Shown one piece after another: positions 25,902 to 34,230 of a DNA stretch of 64,000 nt (the stretch's first letter is position 1; the number at the start of each line of letters is the position of its first letter). A program made the translations under genes and the position numbers. The DNA is from Anaerolineae bacterium (GTDB lineage: Bacteria > Chloroflexota > Anaerolineae > Aggregatilineales > Aggregatilineaceae). The notes beneath the pieces were generated by a model. It saw only the letters and a program-made list of their open reading frames with translations. It searched no databases and was not told the origin of the DNA. The stretch is from contig JAHDWP010000012.1 of assembly GCA_023382715.1 (NCBI GenBank), forward strand, positions 1 through 64,000, read 5' to 3'.

Positions 25902-27011
25902 ATGCGCATCGGAATTGACGCCCGACTGAACTACTATCGTCCCGGCGGCATCGTCGAGTACACGCGCCATCTGATCCGCGAGCTGGCCGCGTTAGACGCC
26001 GTCAACGACTATCGCCTCGTCCAACACATCCGCGACCGGGAGACGCTGGTTGTCGCGCCGAACTTCGCGCGCATCAACACGCTGACGCCGAGCCATCACC
26101 GCCTGGAACGGTGGGCACTCTCGGCGGAGCTGCTCCCGCATCGCCTAGACATCCTGCACTCGCCGGACGCGATTCCCCCGGCGCGCGCGGCCCGTCGCCA
26201 GGTGATCACCATCCACGACCTGCACTACCTGCACTATCCGCAGTTCATGACGGCGGACAGCCGTCGCTACTACGTGGGGCAGATCGCCTGGGCAGTGCGC
26301 CGTGCCGATCATCTCCTGGCCTCCTCACAGGCGACTCGCGCCGACCTGGTGACGCTGCTCAATGTGCCCGAAGCCAAGATTACCGTGCACATGCTCGGCG
26401 TTGACGACCTGTTCAAGCCCGCACTTCCTGCGGCGATTCAGGCGTGTCGGGCGCGCTGGGGGCTGCCCGCGCACTACCTGCTGTTTGTCGGCACGTTCGA
26501 GCCGCGCAAGAACATCCCGACCCTGCTGCACGCCTACGATCTCCTGCGCCACGATCTGCCGGACGCCCCGCCGCTGGTATTGGCCGGGCGGCGCGGCTGG
26601 CTGTACGATGACATTCAGCGGACGGCGGAAGACCTGGCCCTGGGCGATCATCTGATCTGGGTCGAGAATCCGCCGCGCGGCGATCTGCCCGCGCTGTATA
26701 GCGGCGCGGCAGCCCTGACCCTGCCTTCGCACTATGAGGGGTTCGGGCTGACTGCGCTGGAAGCGATGGCCTGCGGCACGCCGCCGGTCGCCTCGGATCG
26801 CAGTTCGCTGCCCGAAGTCGTCGGCGATGCCGGGCTGCTGGTCAATCCTGACGACGCGGACAGCATCGCCGACGCGCTGCGCCGCCTGCTGACGGACAGC
26901 GCCCTGCGCGACACCCTGCGCGCCACCGGCCTGGCTCGCGCCGCCACGTTCACCTGGCGGCGCATGGCCGAGATCGTCCGCGAAGTCTACGCGCGGGTCA
27001 TGGCTGAGTGA
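25902..27011 (+). CDS. Glycosyltransferase family 4 protein
   Basis: A 369-residue GT-B enzyme. The N-terminal acceptor domain begins [20 protein letters not shown], with the glycine-rich [10 protein letters not shown] loop. [13 protein letters not shown] and [13 protein letters not shown] are typical. The C-terminal donor domain has [17 protein letters not shown] and [20 protein letters not shown], where [14 protein letters not shown] is the GT4 E-x7-E nucleotide-sugar motif. It probably adds mannose or another sugar to a cell-surface polymer. It is the first gene of a same-strand run with a second GT4 gene 34 bases on and PPK2. Confidence 0.88.
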   Translation: MRIGIDARLNYYRPGGIVEYTRHLIRELAALDAVNDYRLVQHIRDRETLVVAPNFARINTLTPSHHRLERWALSAELLPHRLDILHSPDAIPPARAARRQVITIHDLHYLHYPQFMTADSRRYYVGQIAWAVRRADHLLASSQATRADLVTLLNVPEAKITVHMLGVDDLFKPALPAAIQACRARWGLPAHYLLFVGTFEPRKNIPTLLHAYDLLRHDLPDAPPLVLAGRRGWLYDDIQRTAEDLALGDHLIWVENPPRGDLPALYSGAAALTLPSHYEGFGLTALEAMACGTPPVASDRSSLPEVVGDAGLLVNPDDADSIADALRRLLTDSALRDTLRATGLARAATFTWRRMAEIVREVYARVMAE

Positions 27012-27045
27012 ACGGAACTCCACCACCCAACGGATCAACAGCCTT

Positions 27046-28293
27046 ATGCGACTGCTCTTCCTGACTGCCGAACTCCCTGAGCCTGCTCACGCGGGCGGCA
27101 CGCTGCGCACCAACGGCCTGCTGCGCGCGGCGCACGCGGCGGGGCACGAAGTCCACCTGCTCTCTTTCGCCACGCGCGCCCAGCTCAACGCGCAGCGCGA
27201 GCGGCTGGGCGCTTACTGCGCGCGCGTGGAGACGGTTGCGCCGCCCCAGCGCCGGCTCGCCGACCGGCTGCGCGACCTGCTGGCCGGCAAGGCCGATATG
27301 CAGGGGCGTTATTGCTCGGCCCACTACCAGCACGCCCTGAGCAAGCTGCTGGAAGCGACGCCCTACGATCTGGTCCAGATGGAAAGCCTGGAAATGACGG
27401 TCTATGCGCCGGCGGTGCAGCGCGTTCAGCCAGGGACTCCGCTCATCTACGACTCGTTCAACGCGGAGTTCGATCTGCAGCGCAGCATCTTCGAGGCCGA
27501 GCGCGGCAGCCTGCGCCGCTTGCCTGGCGCCCTGTACTCGTTCGTCCAGTGGCGCCGCCTGACGCGCTACGAGCGCCAGGTCGTGCGCGAGGCAGCGCAC
27601 ACCATCGCCGTCTCCGACGCGGACGCCGAAGCGTTTCGTCGCCTGGCCCCCGGCTGCCCAGTCAGCGTGGTGCCCAACGGGATTGACGTGGCCCGCTACG
27701 CCATCGCCGACACGTCGCTGGACCTCGGCCCGGCCCCGCTGGTTTTCACCGGCTCGATGGGCTATCGCCCCAACGTGGACGCGGCTCTGTGGTTCGCCAA
27801 CCGCGTGCTGGATCGGGTACGCGCCCACGTGCCGGATGCTCGCTTCTTCATCGTGGGCAGCCGCCCCCATCACCGGCTGAACAGCCTGCGCGACCGCGAC
27901 GGCGTGCAGATCACCGGCTGGGTGCCGGACGTGAACCCGTTCCTCTCAGCAGCGGCGGTGTATGTCGTCCCGCTGCGCATGGGCAGCGGCACGCGCCTCA
28001 AGCTGCTGCAGGCGATGGCCGCGCGCCTGGCGGTCGTCTCCACGCAGATAGGCGCGCAGGGCCTCGATGTGCAGGACGGGGAGCAGCTTCGCCTGGCCGA
28101 TACGGAAGAAGGTTTCGCCCGCGCGGTGATCGAGCTGTTGCGCGATCCCGCTCAGCGGGAAGTATTGGGCGCGCGTGCAGCCGGTTACGTGGCGCGCCAT
28201 TACGATTGGTCGGTGATCGCCCCGCGCCTGTCAGCCGTCTATGACAGCGTGCTCGGCACAGCGAGCGCACCAGAAAGGAGCAGCGCACGATGA
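27046..28293 (+). CDS. Glycosyltransferase (GT4-like)
   Basis: A 415-residue GT-B protein. The start MRLLFLTAELPEPAHAGGTL shows the glycine loop. LIYDSFNAEFDLQRS and TIAVSDADAEAFR fall in the acceptor domain. The donor domain has FTGSMGYRPNVDAALWFANR, GWVPDVNPFLSAAAVYVVP and MGSGTRLKLLQAMAARLAVV. It resembles the sugar transferases found beside polysaccharide or PEP-CTERM clusters. The acceptor and donor are unknown. Its stop overlaps the PPK2 start by four bases (ATGA), so the two are translationally coupled. Confidence 0.85.
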   Translation: MRLLFLTAELPEPAHAGGTLRTNGLLRAAHAAGHEVHLLSFATRAQLNAQRERLGAYCARVETVAPPQRRLADRLRDLLAGKADMQGRYCSAHYQHALSKLLEATPYDLVQMESLEMTVYAPAVQRVQPGTPLIYDSFNAEFDLQRSIFEAERGSLRRLPGALYSFVQWRRLTRYERQVVREAAHTIAVSDADAEAFRRLAPGCPVSVVPNGIDVARYAIADTSLDLGPAPLVFTGSMGYRPNVDAALWFANRVLDRVRAHVPDARFFIVGSRPHHRLNSLRDRDGVQITGWVPDVNPFLSAAAVYVVPLRMGSGTRLKLLQAMAARLAVVSTQIGAQGLDVQDGEQLRLADTEEGFARAVIELLRDPAQREVLGARAAGYVARHYDWSVIAPRLSAVYDSVLGTASAPERSSAR

Positions 28294-29105
28294 GCAACAA
28301 GCGGCAACCGCTCCGCCCCAAGCCGGGCGAGTCCGTCCGCCTGGCGGATTACGATCCGGGCTACACGGGAGACTATCGCGCCAAAAAGGACGCGCTCGAA
28401 GACCTGGAGCGCAATCGCGCGAAGCTGGGCGAGCTTCAGGAAGTGCTCTACGCCGGGCACAAGCATGCCCTGTTGATCATCCTGCAGGCGCTGGACGCCG
28501 GCGGCAAGGACGGCACCATCCGCCACGTCATGCACGGCATCAACCCGCAGGGCGTCCAGGTGACCAGCTTCAAGGTGCCCACCGCCGAAGAACTCGCTCA
28601 CGACTTCCTGTGGCGCGTCCACCAGCGCACGCCGCCGCTGGGCATGATCGGCATCTTCAACCGCTCGCACTACGAAGATGTGCTGGTCGTCCGCGTCGAA
28701 GAGCTGGTGCCGCCCGCCGTGTGGGAAGCGCGCTACGACCACATCAACGCCTTCGAGCACCTGCTGACCGACAGCGGCGTGACCCTCGTCAAGTTCTTCC
28801 TGCACATCTCCAAAGCCGAGCAGAAAGAGCGCTTTGAGGAGCGGCTGACCAAGCCCAGCAAGCACTGGAAGTTCTCGCGCGACGACCTGAAGATGCGCAA
28901 CAAGTGGGACCGGTATATGGCCGCCTACGAGGACGCGCTCAACCTCTGCAACACGCCCTGGGCACCCTGGCACATCGTCCCGGCGGACAAAAAGTGGTAC
29001 CGCAACCTGGTCATCTCCCAGGTGCTCGTCGAGACCCTGGAGAAGCTCGATCTGCGCTACCCGGAGCCGGAGCCGGGCCTGGAAACCATCGTCATCCCGG
29101 ACTGA
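28290..29105 (+). CDS. PPK2 family polyphosphate:nucleotide phosphotransferase
   Basis: A 271-residue single-domain PPK2. The Walker A loop is ALDAGGKDGTIRHVM (residues ~67-81), Walker B is GIFNRSHYEDVLV (~121-133), and the lid has FEERLTKPSKHWKFSRDD. The enzyme uses polyphosphate to phosphorylate AMP or ADP, or the reverse. The Asn in IFNRSHYED suggests the class III type that accepts AMP and ADP, from memory of class-specific residues. It is coupled to the upstream glycosyltransferase gene, which may only reflect operon packing, or local nucleotide regeneration. Confidence 0.9.
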   Translation: MSNKRQPLRPKPGESVRLADYDPGYTGDYRAKKDALEDLERNRAKLGELQEVLYAGHKHALLIILQALDAGGKDGTIRHVMHGINPQGVQVTSFKVPTAEELAHDFLWRVHQRTPPLGMIGIFNRSHYEDVLVVRVEELVPPAVWEARYDHINAFEHLLTDSGVTLVKFFLHISKAEQKERFEERLTKPSKHWKFSRDDLKMRNKWDRYMAAYEDALNLCNTPWAPWHIVPADKKWYRNLVISQVLVETLEKLDLRYPEPEPGLETIVIPD

Positions 29106-29116
29106 GCAAGGCGTCG

Positions 29117-30814
29117 CTACTCCGGGCGCGGCGTGACCTCAACAGGCTGCTCGTTGCGGTAGGTGACCATGCCCGGCTTGCCGCCCTTGATCTTGCGCAC
29201 GTACTTGCGCCGCGTCACGTCCACCAGGGCGCGCGCCTCAGTGCGCGCTGCGCTGTAGTAAGCCGCGATCTCTGCCGCGCGCCGGATCACCGCTTCCGGC
29301 ACGTCCCCCGCGCCCGCCTTGATGATCACGTGTGCGCCGGGCACGCCCCGCGCGTGCAGCCACAGATCGCCCGGCCCGCCCCGGTCGAAGGTGACGATGT
29401 CGTTCTGGCGGGCGTTGCGCCCCACCCAGATCACCGCGCCGGACTCGGTCATCACCCTGAGCGGGGCCGAGGTCGCGCCGCGCGGCCCGGCGGCCCGCGG
29501 CCCGCGCCAGTAGCCGCTCCGCTGCAGCGCCTCCTGCACCTCGCCGATGTCCGGCCAGTTGCGGGCCATTTCCAGGTCCATCGCCAGTTGATCCAGGTAG
29601 GCCAGCTCTTGCTCGGCGGCAGTCATCAGCTCTGGCACGCCGCTGCGGGCACGCTTGGCTTTTTCGTACTTCTCGAAGTAGCGTTTGGCGTTTTCCAGCG
29701 GCGTCAGCGCCGGGTCGAGGGCGATGATCAGCTCCGGGCCGTCCACCTCGTAGGCGGCGCGCAGCTCGCGCGCGCCCGGTGCCAGCGTGTACTGATAGGC
29801 CAGCAACAGTTCTCCGCTCTGGCGCAGATGCTCGAAGGTGGCATCATCCTGCAACGAGCCGCGCAGCGACTCCCGCTTGCGGGCGACGCGCGCCCGCGCC
29901 TCGGCGATGGTCTCGGCGACCGGGCGCTTGGCCGCGGCGTAGGCGTCTTCACCCACCAGTGGCCCGTAGAAGCGGGCGACGGCCTCGCTCATGCTGCCCG
30001 CCGGAGACCAGCCCGGCAGGTGCGTGATCGGGTACGCGGCGTAGGCGGTCACGGCCCCCTCCTGCTGGGCGATGCCAGGCTGCCACGCGCCCACGCTGAA
30101 CGCGCCGAACAGCTCGCCGATGGCCGCCAGCAGCGCCCGCGCGCTGGTATCGGCGGCCTTCGTGTTGATCCCGCCCGTCGCCCGAAAGACGAGTTCCTTA
30201 CCCAGTAGCGGGCTGATGCCCAGCACGCGCCGGGTGAGAATCTCGCGCGCCCGCTCGCCCGGCTCGTTGTCGAGCATGTCGCCGAGCAGAGTTTGAGTCA
30301 GCGCCAGCGGCTCGCGCTTGAGGCGCTGCGGGGGCGGCGGCTGATAGGGCTTGCCCGGCAGGCTGACGCGCACCCGGTTCTCCTGCGGCCCCACGCGGCG
30401 GATGCACTCAACGATGACGCCGTCATCGCGCACCAGCAGCACGTTGGCGCGGCGCTCCATCGGCTCGGCGATGAGCGAGAACACGCCCTGCGGCCCTTCC
30501 AGCTCGAAGATGAGCACGCGATCCCAGGGCGGCTGGCGCACGGCGCTGATCCACGCGCCCTCCGCATAGCGGCGCAGCAGCAGCCCCAGCGGAGAGGGCG
30601 TCTCCACGCCGCGCCGCAGCTTGTCGCCGCTGAGATGGGCGCGGGCAAGCTGTTGGTGCGCGCTGAGCAGCAGGTAATGCCGCTGGTGGTTGGCGTAAAT
30701 CTCCAGGCCAATGCTGTCTTCGTCCGGTTCGAGCGTGTCCTGCACGCGCCCGCCGACAAGGGCCGCGCGCAACTCATCGGCCAGCGCCATGATCGTCACA
30801 GCGTCGAAATTCAT
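29117..30814 (-). CDS. rqcH: RqcH, NFACT-family ribosome quality-control protein
   Basis: A 565-residue protein of the Rqc2/FbpA family. It binds obstructed 50S subunits with tRNA-Ala and adds C-terminal alanine tails to stalled peptides. The NFACT-N domain begins FDAVTIMALADELRAALVGG and carries the Asp98-Arg99 pair (PPWDRVLIFEL), which is required for tailing in Bacillus. A helix-hairpin and coiled-coil region follow. The NFACT-R domain has VGRNARQNDIVTF, DLWLHARGVPGAHVII and KYVRKIKGGKPGMVTY. It was once labelled fibronectin-binding. Convergent with PPK2 and divergent from the NTPase gene. Confidence 0.92.
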   Translation of the reverse strand: MNFDAVTIMALADELRAALVGGRVQDTLEPDEDSIGLEIYANHQRHYLLLSAHQQLARAHLSGDKLRRGVETPSPLGLLLRRYAEGAWISAVRQPPWDRVLIFELEGPQGVFSLIAEPMERRANVLLVRDDGVIVECIRRVGPQENRVRVSLPGKPYQPPPPQRLKREPLALTQTLLGDMLDNEPGERAREILTRRVLGISPLLGKELVFRATGGINTKAADTSARALLAAIGELFGAFSVGAWQPGIAQQEGAVTAYAAYPITHLPGWSPAGSMSEAVARFYGPLVGEDAYAAAKRPVAETIAEARARVARKRESLRGSLQDDATFEHLRQSGELLLAYQYTLAPGARELRAAYEVDGPELIIALDPALTPLENAKRYFEKYEKAKRARSGVPELMTAAEQELAYLDQLAMDLEMARNWPDIGEVQEALQRSGYWRGPRAAGPRGATSAPLRVMTESGAVIWVGRNARQNDIVTFDRGGPGDLWLHARGVPGAHVIIKAGAGDVPEAVIRRAAEIAAYYSAARTEARALVDVTRRKYVRKIKGGKPGMVTYRNEQPVEVTPRPE

Positions 30815-30909
30815 CGTGTGCTATCCTCTCTGGCAGAGGTGCCCATAAGCCGCCTGAGCGCACGCCATCGGCCCGCGAACTCGCCCGATTAGTCAATTTG
30901 TGGGGCCAA

Positions 30910-30918
30910 TGCTACAAT
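30910..30918 (+). promoter_or_regulatory. Extended -10 promoter of the NTPase gene
   Basis: TGCTACAAT gives TGn-TACAAT. A -35 is not clear. The ATG at 30948 follows 30 bases later with GGGAAGGG as ribosome site. Confidence 0.55.
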
Positions 30919-30947
30919 GCGGTCACGGTCTTGGGAAGGGCCAGCCC

Positions 30948-31490
30948 ATGCGCGTTGCCATCGGTTCGACTAACCCGGTCAAGAGTAGCGCAGTGCGCGC
31001 GGTATTGCTGCCGCTGTTCCCTGGCGCGTCGTTCGTCACGGTGGATGTGCCGTCCGGCGTGGCCGCTCAGCCCTGGGGCGACGTGGAGACGCGCACCGGC
31101 GCGTACAACCGCGCTCGCGCCGCAAGAGAAGCGGCGAGCGCCGACCTGGGCATCGGGCTGGAGGGCGGCGTGCAGGAGTCCGAGTTCGGCCTGCTGACGG
31201 CGGCCTGGTGCGTGGTGGTCGCCGGCGATGGGCGAGTGGGCGTTGGCGGCAATTCATGCGTGCTGCTGCCGCCGCCGGTCGCCGCCACCGTGCGCGACGG
31301 GATGGAGCTTGGCGAGGCAATGGATCGCTTCGTCAACCGGGCCAATACCAAACACCAGAATGGGGCCATCGGCATCCTGACCGACGATCTGGAAACGCGC
31401 CAAAGCGCCTACGAGACGATCATCCGGCTGGCGCTGGCTCCCTTGATCCATCCGGAATGGTACCCTGACGCAAAACTGACCGGCACTTAG
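30948..31490 (+). CDS. YjjX-type inosine/xanthosine triphosphatase (DUF84)
   Basis: A 180-residue house-cleaning NTPase that removes ITP/XTP. The start MRVAIGSTNPVKSSAVRAVL has the family's GSTNPVK phosphate-binding motif. ETRTGAYNRARAA, DLGIGLEGGV and NRANTKHQNGAIGILTDD are conserved. It is distinct from the RdgB/HAM1 family although related in fold. ATG 30948 is used. A lipoprotein gene follows 30 bases later in the same direction. Confidence 0.88.
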   Translation: MRVAIGSTNPVKSSAVRAVLLPLFPGASFVTVDVPSGVAAQPWGDVETRTGAYNRARAAREAASADLGIGLEGGVQESEFGLLTAAWCVVVAGDGRVGVGGNSCVLLPPPVAATVRDGMELGEAMDRFVNRANTKHQNGAIGILTDDLETRQSAYETIIRLALAPLIHPEWYPDAKLTGT

Positions 31491-31520
31491 ATTGCGCGTC
31501 GTTGCAGTGGGGGATTGCAG

Positions 31521-33035
31521 ATGAAGACACGAGCCTTTCTCTTCCTGATTCTCTTGAGCGCGCTGATCCTGGCGTTGTCCGCGTGTGGCGATGAAGAGTC
31601 GGACGCTATCGCACGCCCGGTCGTTCGCTTGCAGGTCAACGACCAGGCCTACGAAGAAAACGTCTACAGCTATTGCTGGCCGGAGTCGGCGGGCGACCTG
31701 GAGTGCGACGTGGATGCCGTCGCGCTGGTGCAGCCGCTGCGCAACGTCCCGGTCAGCGCTGGCGATTCGGTCCAGTTCGTGCTGGAGGGCGACGCCGGCA
31801 CGCCTGCCCGCTTCACGGCGACGCTGCTCGGCTTCGACGACGTGCGCGACCTGGGCACCGGCAGCGTGGCCGAATACCCAATCGCGCTGGAAGACGATCT
31901 GTATCGCGTGCGGGTAGACGCCGAATACGACGATGTGCAGGGCCAGCCCGCTTACGTCTCGTATGTCTTCGGGCTGGCCGTGGCCGGCATCATCGTGCCC
32001 ACTCCGACGCCCACCCTGTCGCCCACCGAGACGCCGCTGCCCACCCCGACGCCCGCGCCCACGCTCACGCCGGAGCCGATCGCCACGTCCACGCCTCCGC
32101 CCACCGAGACGCCGCTCCCTGAGGCGACCGAGACACCGCTTGAGGGAGCGCAGCCCGCCGAAGCGACTGCCGAGGGCGAGGCTACGCCGGAAGGTGAGGC
32201 GACCGCCGAAAGTGGCGCTGAGCAGCCGACCGAAGCAGCGCCCGCGCAGACGACTGAACCCGCCCTCACCGCACCCGTAGCCACGCCGGAACCCGTCCCC
32301 ACGGGCGACCTGGGCGAGCTGCTGCTGGTCGGCACGGTGCGCGTGACCGACACGGGCACCACGCTGCCGGTCGTCGGGGCGACAGTGCGCTACGAGCACA
32401 CTTCGTCGGCCCTGCCGGAGCGCTCCAGCGCTGGCTCCACGCTGACCGGTCTTCAGGGTCAGTTCAATATCGGGCCGCTGGCGTTGCACGACACGGACAC
32501 GATCACGGTCAGCGCCTTCGCGCCCGGCTATGAGATTCAGACCCACGAGCTGACCGGGCTGGAAGTCTGGCAGGCGGGCGGGTTGATCGAGTTCGTGCTG
32601 GTGCCCGTGCCGTCGGCCCGCGAAGGAGGCGCTGCCACGCGGCCCGTCACGCCGTCCACAAGCGCCGTCCCGCCGCTGGCCCTGGTGGTAGCCGGGCGGC
32701 TGTACATCCCGGTGGGCCTGCAGTACTGCGAGCAGGCGGCGAGCGGCGAGCAGGCGTGCACCGAGCTGCCCGCGCCCGAAGGCTCGACCGAGCGCCTGGG
32801 GCTGCTGCGCGGCTCCCCCGCCCAGTTGCGGATTGGCGGCGGGCGGCCCACGTCGGTGCGCATCGAGTATCTGACCGACACGGGCATCCCGACCGGCCAG
32901 CCGGAGAATCGCCCCGGCGATAACGTCGTGCTGTTCATCATCACACCGGAGCCTGGCTCGTACATCATGGCCGTTCGCGTGTCGTGGACGGGCTACGAAG
33001 CGACGTACTTCTTCCGTGTGAGCATCAGCGACTGA
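31521..33035 (+). CDS. Surface lipoprotein with Thr/Pro linker and two domains
   Basis: A 504-residue lipoprotein. The signal peptide is MKTRAFLFLILLSALILA with lipobox LSAC (Cys ~19). Domain 1 (~25-155) is a beta-rich region beginning VVRLQVNDQAYEENVYSYCW. A low-complexity linker (~158-270) starts PTPTPTLSPTETPLPTPTPA-like and becomes Glu/Ala-rich. The C-terminal region has a carboxypeptidase-regulatory-like beta sandwich (LLVGTVRVTDTGTTLPVVGA, DTITVSAFAPGYEIQTHEL) and a further domain to the end. Function is unknown; a binding or structural role outside the membrane is inferred. ATG 31521 has GGGGG seven bases upstream. Confidence 0.8.
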   Translation: MKTRAFLFLILLSALILALSACGDEESDAIARPVVRLQVNDQAYEENVYSYCWPESAGDLECDVDAVALVQPLRNVPVSAGDSVQFVLEGDAGTPARFTATLLGFDDVRDLGTGSVAEYPIALEDDLYRVRVDAEYDDVQGQPAYVSYVFGLAVAGIIVPTPTPTLSPTETPLPTPTPAPTLTPEPIATSTPPPTETPLPEATETPLEGAQPAEATAEGEATPEGEATAESGAEQPTEAAPAQTTEPALTAPVATPEPVPTGDLGELLLVGTVRVTDTGTTLPVVGATVRYEHTSSALPERSSAGSTLTGLQGQFNIGPLALHDTDTITVSAFAPGYEIQTHELTGLEVWQAGGLIEFVLVPVPSAREGGAATRPVTPSTSAVPPLALVVAGRLYIPVGLQYCEQAASGEQACTELPAPEGSTERLGLLRGSPAQLRIGGGRPTSVRIEYLTDTGIPTGQPENRPGDNVVLFIITPEPGSYIMAVRVSWTGYEATYFFRVSISD

Positions 33036-33101
33036 TCGCCGACCCGTTGAACTGGGCCTCACCGGCGTCTGTGCATTTCAGATTCGGAACGCGGAGGTTC
33101 G

Positions 33102-33135
33102 TTGCAGGGGCGGGTTTCGAAACCCGCCCCTGCAA
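33102..33135. repeat. Perfect 34-base palindrome, AGGGGCG family
   Basis: TTGCAGGGGCGGGTTTC (33102-33118) is followed directly by its reverse complement (33119-33135). It is the longest perfect member of the family also found at 5498, 40513 and 51406, located between the lipoprotein gene and the next promoter. Confidence 0.85.
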
Positions 33136-33184
33136 GGCCCGCCCTTGCTCAGTGACATGCGCTCACCGCACCGGCGTCTCCGCG

Positions 33185-33213
33185 TTGGTGGAACGCCGGT
33201 TCCGTGCTAGAAT
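33185..33213 (+). promoter_or_regulatory. Promoter of the small membrane protein operon
   Basis: TTGGTG (33185-33190), a 17-base spacer, and TAGAAT (33208-33213) preceded by TGC. Confidence 0.7.
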
Positions 33214-33229
33214 GAGAACGGGAGAACGT

Positions 33230-33697
33230 ATGAGCCAGGCTGCCAGGAAAGCGAATCCCGTCGCCGAGCACAAACGCGCCGTGCGCCTGAAGATCGTCGG
33301 CCCGGTGATGTTGGCCGCGCTCGCCCTGGTGGGTGTGTGCAGTGTGCTGATCCTGGCGGTGGTTGGCGGGGCGCTGGAGAGCAAGCAGATCTCGATCGTC
33401 ATGGGCATTGTGGCGACAGCTTTCCTGGCGCTGCCCCTGGCGATCCTGTGCCTGGTGCCCTATGTCGTGCTGGCGGCGCTGGCCGCGCTGACCGGGCGCG
33501 GCTACGCAGGGGTACGCGGCCCCTTGCGCTCAGCCCGTCGCGCCACCGAGCGCCTGGCGCAGACAACCGCAGCGGCGGCACCCAGGCTGGCCCGCCCACT
33601 GGTGACGATGAACGTGCGCCTGACGCGCTGGGAGCACACGCTGCGCGGCCAACCGGGTTCGGCGCTGCCTGTCGAAAGGAAGACATCCCATGAGTGA
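33230..33697 (+). CDS. Small membrane protein, 155 residues, unknown
   Basis: Two clear membrane helices (~residues 24-50, VGPVMLAALALVGVCSVLIL; and ~57-85, IVMGIVATAFLALPLAILCL). A basic N-terminus precedes them, and an amphipathic Ala/Arg-rich tail (~90-155) likely lies in the cytoplasm or along the membrane. No family is recognised. It begins a three-gene set whose reading frames overlap: its stop overlaps the next start by eight bases. ATG 33230 follows GGGAGAA and lies 17 bases after its -10 box. Confidence 0.7.
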   Translation: MSQAARKANPVAEHKRAVRLKIVGPVMLAALALVGVCSVLILAVVGGALESKQISIVMGIVATAFLALPLAILCLVPYVVLAALAALTGRGYAGVRGPLRSARRATERLAQTTAAAAPRLARPLVTMNVRLTRWEHTLRGQPGSALPVERKTSHE

Positions 33698-33941
33698 GAT
33701 GATCAAGACCCTGGAAGAGCAAGGCACCCACGCGCTCAAGCAGGCGGAAGAGCAGATCAGCGACCTGATCAAGACGCTCGAAGAGCAGGATAGCCAGGTA
33801 TGGGCGTACCTGGTCGGGGGCGTCATCGCGCTGATCGTCGGCCTCATTGCCGCCTACCTGGTCACCCAGACCGCGCGGGAGCGGCGCAAGAGCCGCCTGG
33901 AGCGCATCAAGGAATCGCTGCGCGGAGGGATCGTGCGATGA
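33690..33941 (+). CDS. Small membrane protein with repeated IKTLEEQ motif
   Basis: An 83-residue protein. The N-terminal half is an amphipathic helix with the heptad IKTLEEQ twice (residues 5-11 and 26-32), apparently an internal duplication also visible in the DNA. One membrane helix follows (~38-60, VWAYLVGGVIALIVGLIAAY), then a basic tail RERRKSRLERIKESLRGG. The pattern suggests a membrane-anchored self-associating helix. It overlaps both neighbours, which implies coupled translation. No homologue is recognised. Confidence 0.7.
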   Translation: MSEMIKTLEEQGTHALKQAEEQISDLIKTLEEQDSQVWAYLVGGVIALIVGLIAAYLVTQTARERRKSRLERIKESLRGGIVR

Positions 33942-34189
33942 CCTCTGAAGTGCACGCCGATCTCGCCGCCAAGAGCGACACCGCCTGGAAGCTGCGCGTC
34001 TACCTGTTCGGCGGGCTGGTGGGGCTGGCCGCTGGCCTGCTCGCCGCCTATTTCTACGCGCGCGTCTCTGAGGAGAACGAGTCCGGGCAGCCCAACCGCA
34101 TCAAGACGACCGACGCGATGAAGCTGGCCGTCGCGCTGCTGTCGGTGATCCGCCAGATCACCGATCTGGGGGCCAGGCACGGTGACTGA
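33938..34189 (+). CDS. Small membrane protein, 83 residues, unknown
   Basis: One glycine-rich membrane helix (~22-42, VYLFGGLVGLAAGLLAAYFY) followed by an acidic then basic segment and a second weak hydrophobic helix (TTDAMKLAVALLSVIRQITD). The start overlaps the previous stop by four bases (ATGA). With the two preceding genes it forms a compact three-gene operon of tiny membrane proteins of unknown role. Confidence 0.7.
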   Translation: MTSEVHADLAAKSDTAWKLRVYLFGGLVGLAAGLLAAYFYARVSEENESGQPNRIKTTDAMKLAVALLSVIRQITDLGARHGD

Positions 34190-34230
34190 CGGTCATCACC
34201 CAGCCAGCAGAGCTAAGCGGGGGGCGCGTC

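Noticed and set aside
31254-33062. A 602-codon minus-strand frame opposite the lipoprotein gene
   Set aside because: The plus-strand gene has a lipobox signal and ordered domains; the minus frame is a Gly/Arg/His-rich shadow.
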